Below are positions 8,960 to 19,600 of a stretch of DNA of 64,000 nucleotides, piece by piece. The position numbers and the translations under genes were made by a program. Position 1 is the stretch's first letter, and every line of letters begins with the position of its first letter. The stretch is from Pelagicoccus sp. SDUM812003 (GTDB lineage: Bacteria; Verrucomicrobiota; Verrucomicrobiia; Opitutales; Opitutaceae). The notes under the pieces were generated by a model that was not told the origin of the DNA, ran no database searches, and saw nothing but the letters and a program-made list of their open reading frames with translations. Location: NCBI RefSeq assembly GCF_031127815.1, contig NZ_JARXHY010000006.1, positions 1 through 64,000 of the forward strand. The letters are read 5' to 3'.

Positions 8960-11319
8960 AAAGCTTTCTAAACGTGTTTAAGGTATCAGCAAGAACCATA
9001 CTGGAACTAGGTGCCGAATTGATCAGCTCTGACTTGATTGCTTTTTATGAGCTAATTAAAAATGGGTTTGATGCAGATTCGAAAAACGGAGTTGAAATTC
9101 ATTTTGAGATTTTGTTGCGGCGAAATGATCATTTCGCTCTTAAAACAACCCTTCAAAAGAATGCACATTTAAATTCACTCAAAGAAGCTGCGATTTCTAA
9201 ATTATTAAAATCCAGCTCTAGTCAATACGCAGAGGAATTAATTGAATCCATCAGGCGTACCGATACCAAAGATAAACTAGATGAGATTCTAGATTATGCA
9301 CTATCGCTAAATCGTATTGTCGTAAAGGATACTGGTGTAGGCATGTCGAGAGAAGACTTAGTCGAAAACTTCCTCGTGATTGGCACTCCTTCAAGAAAGC
9401 GTTCTATAGACAAAGCAATCGCTAATTCCGACAAGTCGTCACCCTATCTTGGCGAGAAAGGTATTGGGAGACTGTCAGCAATGCGTCTCGGCAATAAACT
9501 CGAAGTAGTTTCGACGAAAAAGAAGGAATCACACTACAATAGACTCTCAATAGATTGGAATGAGTTTCGAGACCTCGATGCTATGATCGAAGATATTGAA
9601 GTGCATCCAATTGATGGAGGAAAAAAAGAAGATGCAGGCATTTCTGGTACAAGCATTGTTATAAGCGATCTCGTTGAAGATTGGTCACGCGATCGAGTCA
9701 TCCAGCTTGTCGAGCTGAATTTATCAAAGCTCACTGACCCCTTTGCAAGACAAAGGGACCGCCCGAGAGTTGTGGTCATATGGAACGGTGAAAGGATTCA
9801 AGTGCCATTCATGGACAAGAATCTGATCAAAAACGCCCATGCAAAAATCTCTGGTTCATGGGAATACAAAGAGAAGACCCCACATCTCAGATGCGAGATA
9901 TCAGCACTTGATCTTGGCTTTGAACATCCGGTAACGAAAGAAGAAAGGATCATTTCCTTAGATGACCTCCAAAGCTTGATAAGTGGTCCTAGCGCGACTG
10001 AAGTTCATGATGAAGCGATGAGAAGCATTGGGCCTTTTACTTTTGAAGTATACTGGTACAATCGTCGGAGACTCACGAAAATCGAAGCCATAGGCGATCA
10101 AAAGGCTGTTCGAGACCTACAAAGCAAGTGGTCAGGCGTGATGCTTTACAGGGACGGATTTAGAGTGTTTCCCTACGGAGAAGAGAATGATGATTGGCTA
10201 TCTCTAGACCGTAAAGCTCTTGGGCAAAAAGGCTATTTGCTGAATAAAACGCAACTTGTTGGAAGGGCGAATATTTCCAGAACGTTAAATCCTCAATTGA
10301 TTGATCAGACCAATCGAGAAGGACTAAGAGAAACTCCAGAACAAAAAATACTCTTAGAAGTAATGACGTTCTCTATTGATACTTGTTTGCGTGATCACAT
10401 CAAGGAGATAGAAAGAAGCTACAAGAGTCCGAAGGTCAGCTTGGACACGATAAAAACTAGAGAAGTAGATTTGCGGAGAAGGGCTAGCGTCGCCATAAAA
10501 TCTCTAAAGAAAAACGCTCCACCAGAATGTGCACCTGAGATTGAAGAACTCCAGCAGCTAACACTGGAGCTTTCCGCTTTGACCAAAGCCGCTCAGAAGC
10601 GTATCGACGAGGCTGAGAATGAAGCAAAGCAAATGCTAGAAATGGCGGGAGTTGGGTTGATGATTGAGGTTGTAGCACACGAGCTTGCGAGAGCGACAGA
10701 AGCGGCACTTGAGAATTTAGATCAACTAAAAAGCGTAGAACTAGCCACTCCCCAGCAATCGGCTGTTTCTTCACTTCGATCACATCTAAAAAGCCTTTCG
10801 AAAAGAATACGAATACTAGATCCTCTCAGTATCTCTGGTCGTCAAACAAAGGAAACCTTCAACTTAAAGCAGCTGATTGATGAGACAATTGAGGCTCACG
10901 AATCTCAGTTTAAACGACATGGGATTGATGTCATTTTCAATTCAAGCGAAGATATTGTTAAGATAAAGGCTGTTAGGGGGATGGTAGTTCAAATTCTCGA
11001 GAATTTGATTTCGAATTCCAAATATTGGCTAGAACTCAAATCTTCGAGAGAGCTCAAATTCCAACCAAAAATCGAGATCAGCATCACAAGAGATCCGCTC
11101 GAGCTGATATACTCAGACAACGGCAAAGGTATTGATCCTGATAATATTGATAGGGTATTCCATCCCTTTTTCTCACTCAAAGAAAATTCAAAGAGAAGAG
11201 GCATCGGTCTCTACATTGCACGGGAGTGTGCAAAATACCACGGGGGGGATCTATTTTTGTCCAACAAGAAAGATCCACAGACGCAGCGGCTGCACACGTT
11301 TGTACTAAACTTACCTTAG
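8947..11319 (+). CDS. GHKL double-ATPase with histidine-kinase-like C-terminus
   Basis: A 790-residue protein with two GHKL (Bergerat-fold) ATP-binding modules. The N-terminal one resembles Hsp90/MORC ATPases: N box ELIKNGFDAD (35-44), DTGVGMS (128-134), GEKGIGR (169-175). The C-terminal one resembles sensor kinases: an H-box-like helix VVAHELARA with H578, N box ILENLISNS (about 683-691), DNGKG (724-728), and a G2 box RGIGLYIAREC near 751. No membrane segment is seen, so it is cytoplasmic. It starts at a GTG inside the end of sspD (13-base overlap) and is followed 23 bases later by a receiver-domain gene, suggesting a phosphotransfer pair. Two 60-base stretches I counted (9061, 9181) have only 22 and 20 G/C. 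Input signal and substrate are unknown. Confidence 0.8.
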   Translation: MPEIKSFLNVFKVSARTILELGAELISSDLIAFYELIKNGFDADSKNGVEIHFEILLRRNDHFALKTTLQKNAHLNSLKEAAISKLLKSSSSQYAEELIESIRRTDTKDKLDEILDYALSLNRIVVKDTGVGMSREDLVENFLVIGTPSRKRSIDKAIANSDKSSPYLGEKGIGRLSAMRLGNKLEVVSTKKKESHYNRLSIDWNEFRDLDAMIEDIEVHPIDGGKKEDAGISGTSIVISDLVEDWSRDRVIQLVELNLSKLTDPFARQRDRPRVVVIWNGERIQVPFMDKNLIKNAHAKISGSWEYKEKTPHLRCEISALDLGFEHPVTKEERIISLDDLQSLISGPSATEVHDEAMRSIGPFTFEVYWYNRRRLTKIEAIGDQKAVRDLQSKWSGVMLYRDGFRVFPYGEENDDWLSLDRKALGQKGYLLNKTQLVGRANISRTLNPQLIDQTNREGLRETPEQKILLEVMTFSIDTCLRDHIKEIERSYKSPKVSLDTIKTREVDLRRRASVAIKSLKKNAPPECAPEIEELQQLTLELSALTKAAQKRIDEAENEAKQMLEMAGVGLMIEVVAHELARATEAALENLDQLKSVELATPQQSAVSSLRSHLKSLSKRIRILDPLSISGRQTKETFNLKQLIDETIEAHESQFKRHGIDVIFNSSEDIVKIKAVRGMVVQILENLISNSKYWLELKSSRELKFQPKIEISITRDPLELIYSDNGKGIDPDNIDRVFHPFFSLKENSKRRGIGLYIARECAKYHGGDLFLSNKKDPQTQRLHTFVLNLP

Positions 11320-11342
11320 GAACATTCTGATTTAGACTTAAA

Positions 11343-13235
11343 GTGAGTGTCTTTGAACGGAATTCGCTAAATAAAGCGGTAATAATCGACGACGCCTATG
11401 ATGCAGTTCCCACGGCAGAGGATCTAGCGAATCATCGACAAGAGCTTTATTCGTTTCTAGAAGATATAGAAGAGTCGGACAGCGATCTTTTGATAGAGCA
11501 CTATTCGAGCTTCAATGAACAAGACTGGGACGAGCTGATAGATTCCAACGACTTCATATCGATCCTTTATTCGCTGAAGGACCAATTAAAAAGCAGCTTT
11601 GCGTTAGAGATCTTTGAGGATTTTGATTCAACGCGACGTCACGACCTTACCATCCTCTCTAAGATTCAGAAGGATCTAGAATCCCTTGGCCTGCTGGTAA
11701 CAACAGCGGGGAGAAATGTATCATTAACAGAGGCAGATGCAGATATAATCATCATTGATCTCTTTTTGACACAAAGGCAAGGGTCCGACGACTACGCTAA
11801 ATCTGCTTCAATTTTGAAGAACCACCTTAAGGAGTGCTCCCCCAAGCCTCCAATTGTCATTCTGACCTCACGCAGTCCTCGGGTCGACCATCTAAAAGAA
11901 TCATTCAGAGATGAAGCTGGCGTTTCAGAATCGCTCTTTAGAATAGTTAAGAAGAGCGAGATTCTTCAGGGTGATAAACTGCAGCGAAAACTCAGGCGGC
12001 TTGCAACACACTACGGAGACGCTCAACGTCTTGTTGATTTTATTAATTCTTGGTCTTGTGCCATAGATGATTCAAGAAAGCAAATTGTAGAGTTATTGAG
12101 AAAACTTGATCTGACGGACTTTGCTCAACTTCAAAAGCTTCTACTGGTTAAAGAAAATGCACCCTTAGGCTCCTACCTCGTTGATCTTTTCGATCATGTC
12201 GCTCAATATCACATTGAGTCTAATGAAGCTCTTTCGAGATCAGCCAATCAACTAAACGAAATAGTAATAGAGAAATACCCGCCTCCGTACATTTCAGGCA
12301 AAAGAGAAACGCAGTCTTTCGTTCATAAGTACCTTTCTCAGGGGCCTAATAGACTTTGTTTGCCCAATTCCGCGAGTGTTTCTTACCAATTTGGTGATCT
12401 ATTCTTCAGGTCCCAAGAGACTCCACTTGCTTCATCAAAAAACAAATCTGTAATAACCTCAATAAAGCCGGACGAGGCTCTCCTTTTGCTCACCCCGCCG
12501 TGCGACCTGATGCGGGAGACGCCAAATTACCTCCTTCTGATTTTGGGAAATATAAGCAGGATAACACCTAGCACACCCCAACGCTCCTTCAAGCCCAGAA
12601 CGCATGCTTTTTATCATAATGAAATATTTTATTCGATAGAATGGGACGTAAAGTCACCTTTATCGGTTACAACAGAAGCCCTGGACTATGCACTGTCAGA
12701 TGGTGTAATTAGCAAGGTAGCTCGATTGAGAGCCCATCACACAGCCGAAATTCAGCAAAGACTCTTGTCTGATATTGGTCGAAGTGGGCTCGCCGCGCCG
12801 ATGCTGAAAACTTTTTCGGTATCGCTTGCCGTATACTACCCAAACACTGAAGGCAAACTTACAGCATTGAGAATAGAACATCCAGAGGGGAGTGCAGCGA
12901 TGCACATAGCATCCGAAAAATCACATAGACTTACACTAAGCGAAGATGCGTGTGATTCGATATATAGTGCACTGTGTGCTCTAGAAGACAACAGAATCCA
13001 TCCCAGCAGTCGATCAATGTACGGTGCGCTCAGGAATAGTGAATCACTGCTACTGTCGCTCGAGAAGGGTTTGGACTTCAAATGGATGGAGCAGGATAAG
13101 CCTCAGATAGTGCCCATTGCGGAAATGATAAAAGTAGCATTATTCGTAAACTGTCACAATATTGACGGATTGGTAATTCAACGTGGTGCGATCAGCGATC
13201 GCTCCATCGTATTCTGTCTAACCGAAGAACATTGA
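11343..13235 (+). CDS. Large receiver-domain protein, partner of the GHKL kinase
   Basis: A 630-residue protein with a divergent response-regulator receiver domain at the N-terminus. D16-D17 (VIIDDAYDA) form the acidic pair, D139 (IIIIDLFL) is the predicted phospho-acceptor, T175 (ILTSR) and K203 (RIVKKSEI) complete the site. About 90 residues are inserted between the first strand and the acceptor strand, much more than in CheY. Residues about 220-630 form a domain I cannot name; it includes LLLTPPCDLMRE near 380-391. There is no recognisable DNA-binding output. It starts at GTG 23 bases after the kinase gene and ends 31 bases before sspF, inside the ssp operon. Output could be protein-protein control of the Ssp machinery or an effector activity; both are inference. 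Confidence 0.7.
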   Translation: MSVFERNSLNKAVIIDDAYDAVPTAEDLANHRQELYSFLEDIEESDSDLLIEHYSSFNEQDWDELIDSNDFISILYSLKDQLKSSFALEIFEDFDSTRRHDLTILSKIQKDLESLGLLVTTAGRNVSLTEADADIIIIDLFLTQRQGSDDYAKSASILKNHLKECSPKPPIVILTSRSPRVDHLKESFRDEAGVSESLFRIVKKSEILQGDKLQRKLRRLATHYGDAQRLVDFINSWSCAIDDSRKQIVELLRKLDLTDFAQLQKLLLVKENAPLGSYLVDLFDHVAQYHIESNEALSRSANQLNEIVIEKYPPPYISGKRETQSFVHKYLSQGPNRLCLPNSASVSYQFGDLFFRSQETPLASSKNKSVITSIKPDEALLLLTPPCDLMRETPNYLLLILGNISRITPSTPQRSFKPRTHAFYHNEIFYSIEWDVKSPLSVTTEALDYALSDGVISKVARLRAHHTAEIQQRLLSDIGRSGLAAPMLKTFSVSLAVYYPNTEGKLTALRIEHPEGSAAMHIASEKSHRLTLSEDACDSIYSALCALEDNRIHPSSRSMYGALRNSESLLLSLEKGLDFKWMEQDKPQIVPIAEMIKVALFVNCHNIDGLVIQRGAISDRSIVFCLTEEH

Positions 13236-13266
13236 GTAGACATAAGCTTCAAACCAACCGGACCTA

Positions 13267-15117
13267 ATGAAATGGATAAGCTTTCTCCGTAAGTACGGCC
13301 CAATCTCTCGCAACGACAACATGTACGACGAGACCATACGTCGTTCGGCGAGTTGGGCTGGATTCGAGCCTATCAATTTCGAGCACCCGGCCGAGAAAGA
13401 GGTCCTGGACTGTTTCGAGATAAACGGTCGCTCGCCGGTTTCAGTAATTCTCACTGGAACAGCTGGGGATGGTAAAACTCACCTTTGCAGACAGGTCTGG
13501 AGCAAGCTGGGAGGATCTGATGAAGAATGGGCATCAGATGATCCTTACCTCCAATACGAGATTCCCAACTCTGAATACAGGATACACTTCATCCGAGACT
13601 TGAGCGGTTGGGCCCCTCAGCAGGGACTGGACTGGGAATCAGATAAGATCACCCTGCTCAGGTTGTTCTGCACCTCTATTCTACAAGCTGATTCAAAAGA
13701 CCTCTTTCTGGTTGCTGCAAACGATGGGCAGCTTGTTGAGGCCTGGAGGCGGCTACCTAATTTTCCCGAGATCGAACAGGCAAGAGAAAGCTTCGAGTCG
13801 CTCCTCGTTGAAGATAAGCGGGAACTCGAAGGTATCAGCCTTAAGATGTTCAATTTATCCCGTTGGAGCTCGTCTGAGATCTTTGATCGAGCATTCGATG
13901 CATTTGTCGAACATCCAGGCTGGCAAGCGTGTTACGACGAATCGGAGGGAGATCATTCGGCATTTGGCACTAATTGTCCGATTCGAAAAAACTACGAGCT
14001 CCTCAAAACACCGATTGTCCGAGAACGCCTTCGTTCGCTTATCGATCTTTGTCACCGCAACAACCTCCACCTACCTATCCGCCAGTTGCTTCTTCTCCTC
14101 ACCAACGCTGTGCTCGGTCATTCAGACTGCAATCAGGATAGGCTTATGCGACCGGTCGATGTTTCTCGAATCATCGAAGCAAAAACGGTTTCGAAGGCGA
14201 GCATCTACAACAATATTTTTGGAGGGAATTTATCCGAGAACCGTCGTAGCTCCATCACCGTTTTTGACTATCTTGAGCGATTCCAAATTGGATATGAAAC
14301 CACCAACAGAATCGATAGCATCCTAATATTCGGAGAAGACGATGAGCAGCTCGGTGGCTACTTCGATCAGTACCTAAAGTCCGATCCCTTTTACGGAGCA
14401 GATAAAATCTATTACGAGAGCAGGAACCAATATATAGAAGACGCTGAAGACGACACTGTTGCCACTAAGAGCTTCCTTGAGCTTCTCGCGTCTCAAAGAA
14501 GAGCGCTTTTCTTCAAAATACCAGACTCTGATGCAGAGGAGTTGAAGCTATGGGATCTAACCGTCTTCCGCTACGCCGGTGAATACCTGAAGGAAATCGT
14601 CTCCAGAATGGAGCACGAAAAATCGATCAGAAGCTCCATCAAGCATAGATTGATAAAGGGCTTGAACCGAATCTTTGCGGGTATGTTTGTCGAGACCGAA
14701 CGCGAACTCCTTCTCACTACGAGTGGACACTACTCGCAATCCAAGATCAGTCGGATTCTTAAGGACAGGATCTCCTCCCAGCTAAAAAACGGCGAGCAAG
14801 TCGCAATCGAGGGAGATTCGAATGGGAAGATCCTCTTCAATGTTTGCTTCGATCCTGAGACGGTAGAGAGCCTCGAACTTAACCTTGTCAGATACGAATT
14901 CCTATCGCGAGTTGCCGAAGAAGGCGCGTTGCCAGCCAACTTCTCAAAAGAGTGCTACGAGGACATTCTGGCGTTTAAATCCCGCTTGCTCGCGGTACAT
15001 GAGCTTCGGCGACAGACCGACGATAATTCCGATGATGACGACATTATCACCCTCAAGCTCATAGAAGTATCCGAACAAGGATCTTTAGATGACGGTTTTA
15101 TTGAAATCCGGACATGA
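13267..15117 (+). CDS. sspF: SspF, DptF-like P-loop protein
   Basis: A 616-residue protein with a Walker A ILTGTAGDGKTHLCRQVW (GTAGDGKT at residues 64-71). This P-loop and the gene order match the first gene of the three-gene restriction module of phosphorothioation systems (DptF in Dnd, SspF in Ssp). SspFGH is reported to damage DNA lacking the sulfur mark and to block phage replication. The C-terminal third is helical, with a Glu/Asp-rich end. The gene overlaps sspG by 4 bases (ATGA). G/C is visibly higher than in the two preceding genes (29 of 60 at 13441-13500). The name rests on P-loop similarity and synteny, so it could equally be called dptF-like. Confidence 0.65.
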   Translation: MKWISFLRKYGPISRNDNMYDETIRRSASWAGFEPINFEHPAEKEVLDCFEINGRSPVSVILTGTAGDGKTHLCRQVWSKLGGSDEEWASDDPYLQYEIPNSEYRIHFIRDLSGWAPQQGLDWESDKITLLRLFCTSILQADSKDLFLVAANDGQLVEAWRRLPNFPEIEQARESFESLLVEDKRELEGISLKMFNLSRWSSSEIFDRAFDAFVEHPGWQACYDESEGDHSAFGTNCPIRKNYELLKTPIVRERLRSLIDLCHRNNLHLPIRQLLLLLTNAVLGHSDCNQDRLMRPVDVSRIIEAKTVSKASIYNNIFGGNLSENRRSSITVFDYLERFQIGYETTNRIDSILIFGEDDEQLGGYFDQYLKSDPFYGADKIYYESRNQYIEDAEDDTVATKSFLELLASQRRALFFKIPDSDAEELKLWDLTVFRYAGEYLKEIVSRMEHEKSIRSSIKHRLIKGLNRIFAGMFVETERELLLTTSGHYSQSKISRILKDRISSQLKNGEQVAIEGDSNGKILFNVCFDPETVESLELNLVRYEFLSRVAEEGALPANFSKECYEDILAFKSRLLAVHELRRQTDDNSDDDDIITLKLIEVSEQGSLDDGFIEIRT

Positions 15118-16640
15118 TGACCCAACTCGAAGAAAGATACCCCGCTCCCATTCTAACCAATTCGAGCATGTGGATAGACGAGGCCATTTGGGGCCACCGT
15201 CTACATGACGAACAGTCTCCATGGTTGGTCTTCATGGAGTTTCTGAATGTATTTTTTCATGAATACAACGAACGTAGAGCACTCGAGGAACCGGAAGGTC
15301 CGAACTCGTTAAGCTACAAACCGCGGAAACGACTGCATCTTCGCAATATCCTTTTCAACAATCCCAAAATCAAAAGCATCCGACTCTCTTCGATGTCGGA
15401 TAGCCAAAAGTGGAAAGTTTGGCAAAAAGAGGCAGCAAAGTTCAAAGAGATAGGCAGTCCAAACATGGAGTACCTAAAGGAACACTACGAATCCTTTGAT
15501 GACTTTGCTGAGATAGTCGATCTGCTGCGCCAAACGAGCCTCGAATTAGCTTCGAACAAACGCTGGACCTCGAAGTTTGTATTTCCATATGGCGAGGATA
15601 GTCTGTACGAAGACCTCGATCAGAAAGCGAAAACGAACGATCGCAGATTCTTTGGCAGAACGGGTGAACTACTCTACCTGATGCTTTCAAGGAGTCAAAA
15701 GAAGGCTGAGCTTCTGCAGCTCCTCTCGAATCACTTGTTGCTAAAGAAGAATCCTTGGAATCGAATTGCTCGCACACTTCAACCCGAAGAAGTAGAAGAG
15801 TCGGTCGAGCCAAGGAGAGGATGTTACCTACCGTATAGGCGTAACGATAGTTTTGACCACCTTGCAGAAGACTGGATTTCAATTCTGAAGTTGGGAATGC
15901 CGGATTATGACGCACTGCCTTACCTTGTAACGCTCTCGGGACTGCACTTATTTCTATATAAGCTCAAGATTTCGAAACTCGTCATAGGTTCTGCTGATCC
16001 ACTTAGAATAACCTGCGAAATCGTTGCCCCCAAGAAATCACTGGTTAGAGAGATCTCGAACCTAGACTACCAACAGAACAATCTGATCTCAACGGCAGCT
16101 GTTACTGCTTATATCGAGCAGCTTGAAGAATCTGAGGAATGGCAGCTGGCCTGCAAATCGCATGACCCATTCTTGGAGTGTAAGAACCTCCTGATAGATC
16201 GTCTTAAGTGGGGAGAGAAATACGAAGGAGCTGCAGACCCCAGTTCTCTCATTAGACAACTGAAATCCGGAGCGAGCAAACGCCACAAACAACACGTAGC
16301 GAACATCCACAGAGTCTTTGGCAGGGAGATCGGCTTGATATCAAAGCGAGGCACAAATCGTCTGAGGTATGCACCCAACGATGATCTACTGAAGACCCTT
16401 GTCTTTTCGAACGTGGAGAGCCGAACTGAACTAAGTGAGTTCCTCAATCGAATCTGGGAGCGGTACAGTTTTCTAATTAGCGACAAAGAAGCTGATAAGG
16501 TTCTCTCTGACGAGGAATTCGACAAAAAGGCGTTTCAAGCTAACGCTCGACGGCTTGAACAAAGACTTACTGGTCTAGGATTAGTCAAAAGGCTCTCAGA
16601 TGGTTGCGCCTACGTAATCAACCCCTTCACGCAAAACTGA
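15114..16640 (+). CDS. sspG: SspG, DptG-like restriction module protein
   Basis: A 508-residue protein without motifs I can name. It is mostly helical and rich in charged residues, and has no signal peptide or membrane segment. It is the middle gene of the sspF-sspG-sspH set: its start overlaps the sspF stop by 4 bases and sspH begins 1 base after its stop. Length and position match DptG/SspG, which is needed for the interference activity of the module. The assignment is by synteny more than by sequence. Confidence 0.55.
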   Translation: MMTQLEERYPAPILTNSSMWIDEAIWGHRLHDEQSPWLVFMEFLNVFFHEYNERRALEEPEGPNSLSYKPRKRLHLRNILFNNPKIKSIRLSSMSDSQKWKVWQKEAAKFKEIGSPNMEYLKEHYESFDDFAEIVDLLRQTSLELASNKRWTSKFVFPYGEDSLYEDLDQKAKTNDRRFFGRTGELLYLMLSRSQKKAELLQLLSNHLLLKKNPWNRIARTLQPEEVEESVEPRRGCYLPYRRNDSFDHLAEDWISILKLGMPDYDALPYLVTLSGLHLFLYKLKISKLVIGSADPLRITCEIVAPKKSLVREISNLDYQQNNLISTAAVTAYIEQLEESEEWQLACKSHDPFLECKNLLIDRLKWGEKYEGAADPSSLIRQLKSGASKRHKQHVANIHRVFGREIGLISKRGTNRLRYAPNDDLLKTLVFSNVESRTELSEFLNRIWERYSFLISDKEADKVLSDEEFDKKAFQANARRLEQRLTGLGLVKRLSDGCAYVINPFTQN

Positions 16641-16641
16641 T

Positions 16642-19600
16642 ATGAGCCCCAAAGAGATTCTAGGCAAAGTCGCTGCGAGCTATCTTCGTGACAATTTTGA
16701 CGACAGTGAGGAAGGAACCGCCCGATTCCTCTTAGACTGTTTAACAGCAGAGCAAACCGCGGCAGTCGCCAAAGCCGTTTTGGGTAATCCAGAGCTCTCA
16801 CCAAAGGTCGAAATTAAGTTACCCAAGCATTTCCTTGAGAATTTAGGACTCCCGGAGGAGGTGCTAACCAAGGAGAGAACAACCTATTACCGCAACGCAG
16901 CATGCTCCAAGCCTGCTCTCCTGGTGGCTAACGTTGGCGATGATGAACAGCAGTCATTGAAGGAGTTGGTTCCCATCGGACAGCCTCAGCTACAGAACCA
17001 CCCAGAAACGTGGGTAAAAGTAGCCGCTGCGAATTCGCACCTGTCAGAGGATCATATGATTTGGTGGGAAAGATCGCTCAAAGGTCTGATAGAAGCGAAA
17101 CCCGTTTCCCTTGATCAATTCAGCAATTTTGTCGCGGCAACTCTCTCGGCGAATTCTGATGGGGGGCATCCAATAAAGAAAGCCATTGGCTATAGCCTAC
17201 CGGAACTGCATCTACCACGGGACACGAATTTCTTCGAGTCCCTTGATGAGACCACTTCACGTCATACTTCGCGTTGGAAGGCTCTATTCAATACAGCGAT
17301 CAAAAGACGTAGTTGTTTTTTGTATAAACAAACACCGAGTCAGGGTCTCCTCGAAAAGGATAAGCTGAACGAGACTTTCGAAAAGGTGAAAGATTCGATA
17401 CCGGAGGAGATCCACCCAGTCATCGAGGAGTACATTGAAGCACCAAGCGGATGGAACGAGCAAGCCAAGCGTCTCGCTGAATGCGAATGGGAAGATGTGT
17501 TGCCCCTCTTCGATGGTTTAAAGCGAGAAAAATTCAACTTAGGAAAAGCAACTCGTTCGTTTTTCGAAGACTCGAATCCCGAGGCCCTTAGCGAAGACGA
17601 TCAGGAGTATCTCGAGAGACTAGAAGCTCGAAGGACAACAGAGTCCAACGAAGAAGATGAATCGTTCTACCAAGAGCATAGCAACGAGCTTAAAGAGGAT
17701 GTCGCGCTCAAGGCAAAGTGGGATAAGTTTATTTTTGGAAATGCGATTGAGGCGGAAGATCTTTTCGTCGGACTCGCCCAATGCTTTCAGTTTCTCTTCG
17801 ACCAGAATCTAGAAACGAAATCAAAGACACTTAGTATCCGATCAGACAAAAGATTTCCAAAGGATCTTCGCCAGCTGAACACTGATGCTGGGTTGTATTT
17901 TTCTTTCAGATACAAAGAGCTCTCTCGTTTTCTCGGAGGTAATGTCAAATGCGAGTTCGGGGAACTTTTCAACTACGAAGATCATGACAAAAAATGGAGG
18001 GAAAGCGGTAGGAAAGGATATCCCAACCGTTCGAAATCTAAGAACGCCACCCAAATAAAGTTCTACCTTGAACTAGAAGCAGAGCTCCTCCACGGAAGCC
18101 CTCAAACGTTCACAACTCAACTAGTTTGGAAATTCAACCCCAGCACAATTGCTTCCGAGCTCAGAGATGATTGGCAGAGGCTCGCTAAGAAGCCGTTCAT
18201 AAGATCCCAGACGACGCGCGAGTCCGTGAGTGGGAAAGGAAGATTTCAGACAGTCGCGCTCGACAATGTCGCAACCCTGCAACCTTCGTACGACAAAGAC
18301 CGAGGATCGCTTGTCCCAGTTTACGAGAAGGGCCGAGATGTGGAGCTCCTTTGGCGTAGAAACTTAAAGCAGGCGCTCGACTCCGGCCTCATCACGAAAG
18401 AGACTTTCGAACTACTCGGTACACATTTTGACACTTTTTCGAAATCATATACCAACGCGTTGCATGAGTGCATGACGGATGGCCTTCTCGCGACAGATTC
18501 GCTCCTCCAGCAGTTTACTGATTACTCTTCGCTACTAGAGTCTGTTTTTTCCAATGCTCAAGGAGATCGAAATTCTGAACTGTTACTACGACCGCTTCTC
18601 TACATCGGAGTTACCCATGTTCATGGTGGTCCCATAACCGCAATAGTCGCTCCGTGGCATCCGCTTAGGCTCGCCGCATTCGCAAACAAATCCCTCATTG
18701 TATCGAAATTGATGCGACAGCTGATGTCGTCATCGCAGGTGTACTTTGGCGACACACGATTGTATTTCTCAGAACTGGTCGCTGATTTGAATCACGTTTT
18801 TTATCCTGAAGTTATTGTCGCTTGGGATGATGAGAAGCCAGAGCTTCTGACAGTTACTGACAACTACTTGGGATATTCGCTTCACGAGCCTCCAATCGCC
18901 GCACAGGATTCATATGCCGATACAAATGAAAATCCGATTCACGGAGCAAATCGGATTCTGGAAATTCTAAAAAGGTATCTTTCTCTTCATCCGCACGAAC
19001 AAGCAAACCTATCGGTCGTTCTGTATAATTGTGACTCTGCTCGATTGCCTCAAACCATTGTAGACAAGGTTCAAGAACTTCATGAAGACGATGGCGATTT
19101 GCGCTGCCAAGTGGTCTTGCGGCATCGCGATGGAACTAAACTTCGTCAGCTTTACGAGAGCATCATAGAGTCATCGGGGAGCGATATAGATTCTTACGTT
19201 GCGAGTGAAGCATCCTCTGACTTCATGGCGCGACTACGAATCGGTATTATGGCAGACCAAGCACCTCCGCCAGACGAGGGCGATGGGCCACCAATCGATG
19301 TGGTATTTCTACAAGATGTTATTGCTCGCCATGCTCAACTCGACTGGTACCCGGAAACCACGAAGCCAATTCCAGTATCAGAATGGGTTCCGCAGCGGTG
19401 GTCAAAGAGACGGCCTGCAGCAAAAGACGACCTAAAGTCAGTCGTGTACCTTTCAAGCCCGGTCGCTCCGGTTGAGGGATGGAACTACCTAACCGCCATC
19501 ACAACCTTCTTCCGACCCGATTGGGACCAAGGCCCTGAGAAGCGCTTGATCCCTGCCAGACAACTCAACTTCCGCGATCCAACAACAAAGGAGATTTTTG

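Noticed and set aside
8947-13235. Detocs-type defensive two-component system
   Set aside because: Detocs has a separate nucleosidase effector gene and a different kinase layout. Here the kinase has two GHKL domains, the receiver protein shows no recognisable nucleosidase, and both sit inside an ssp operon.
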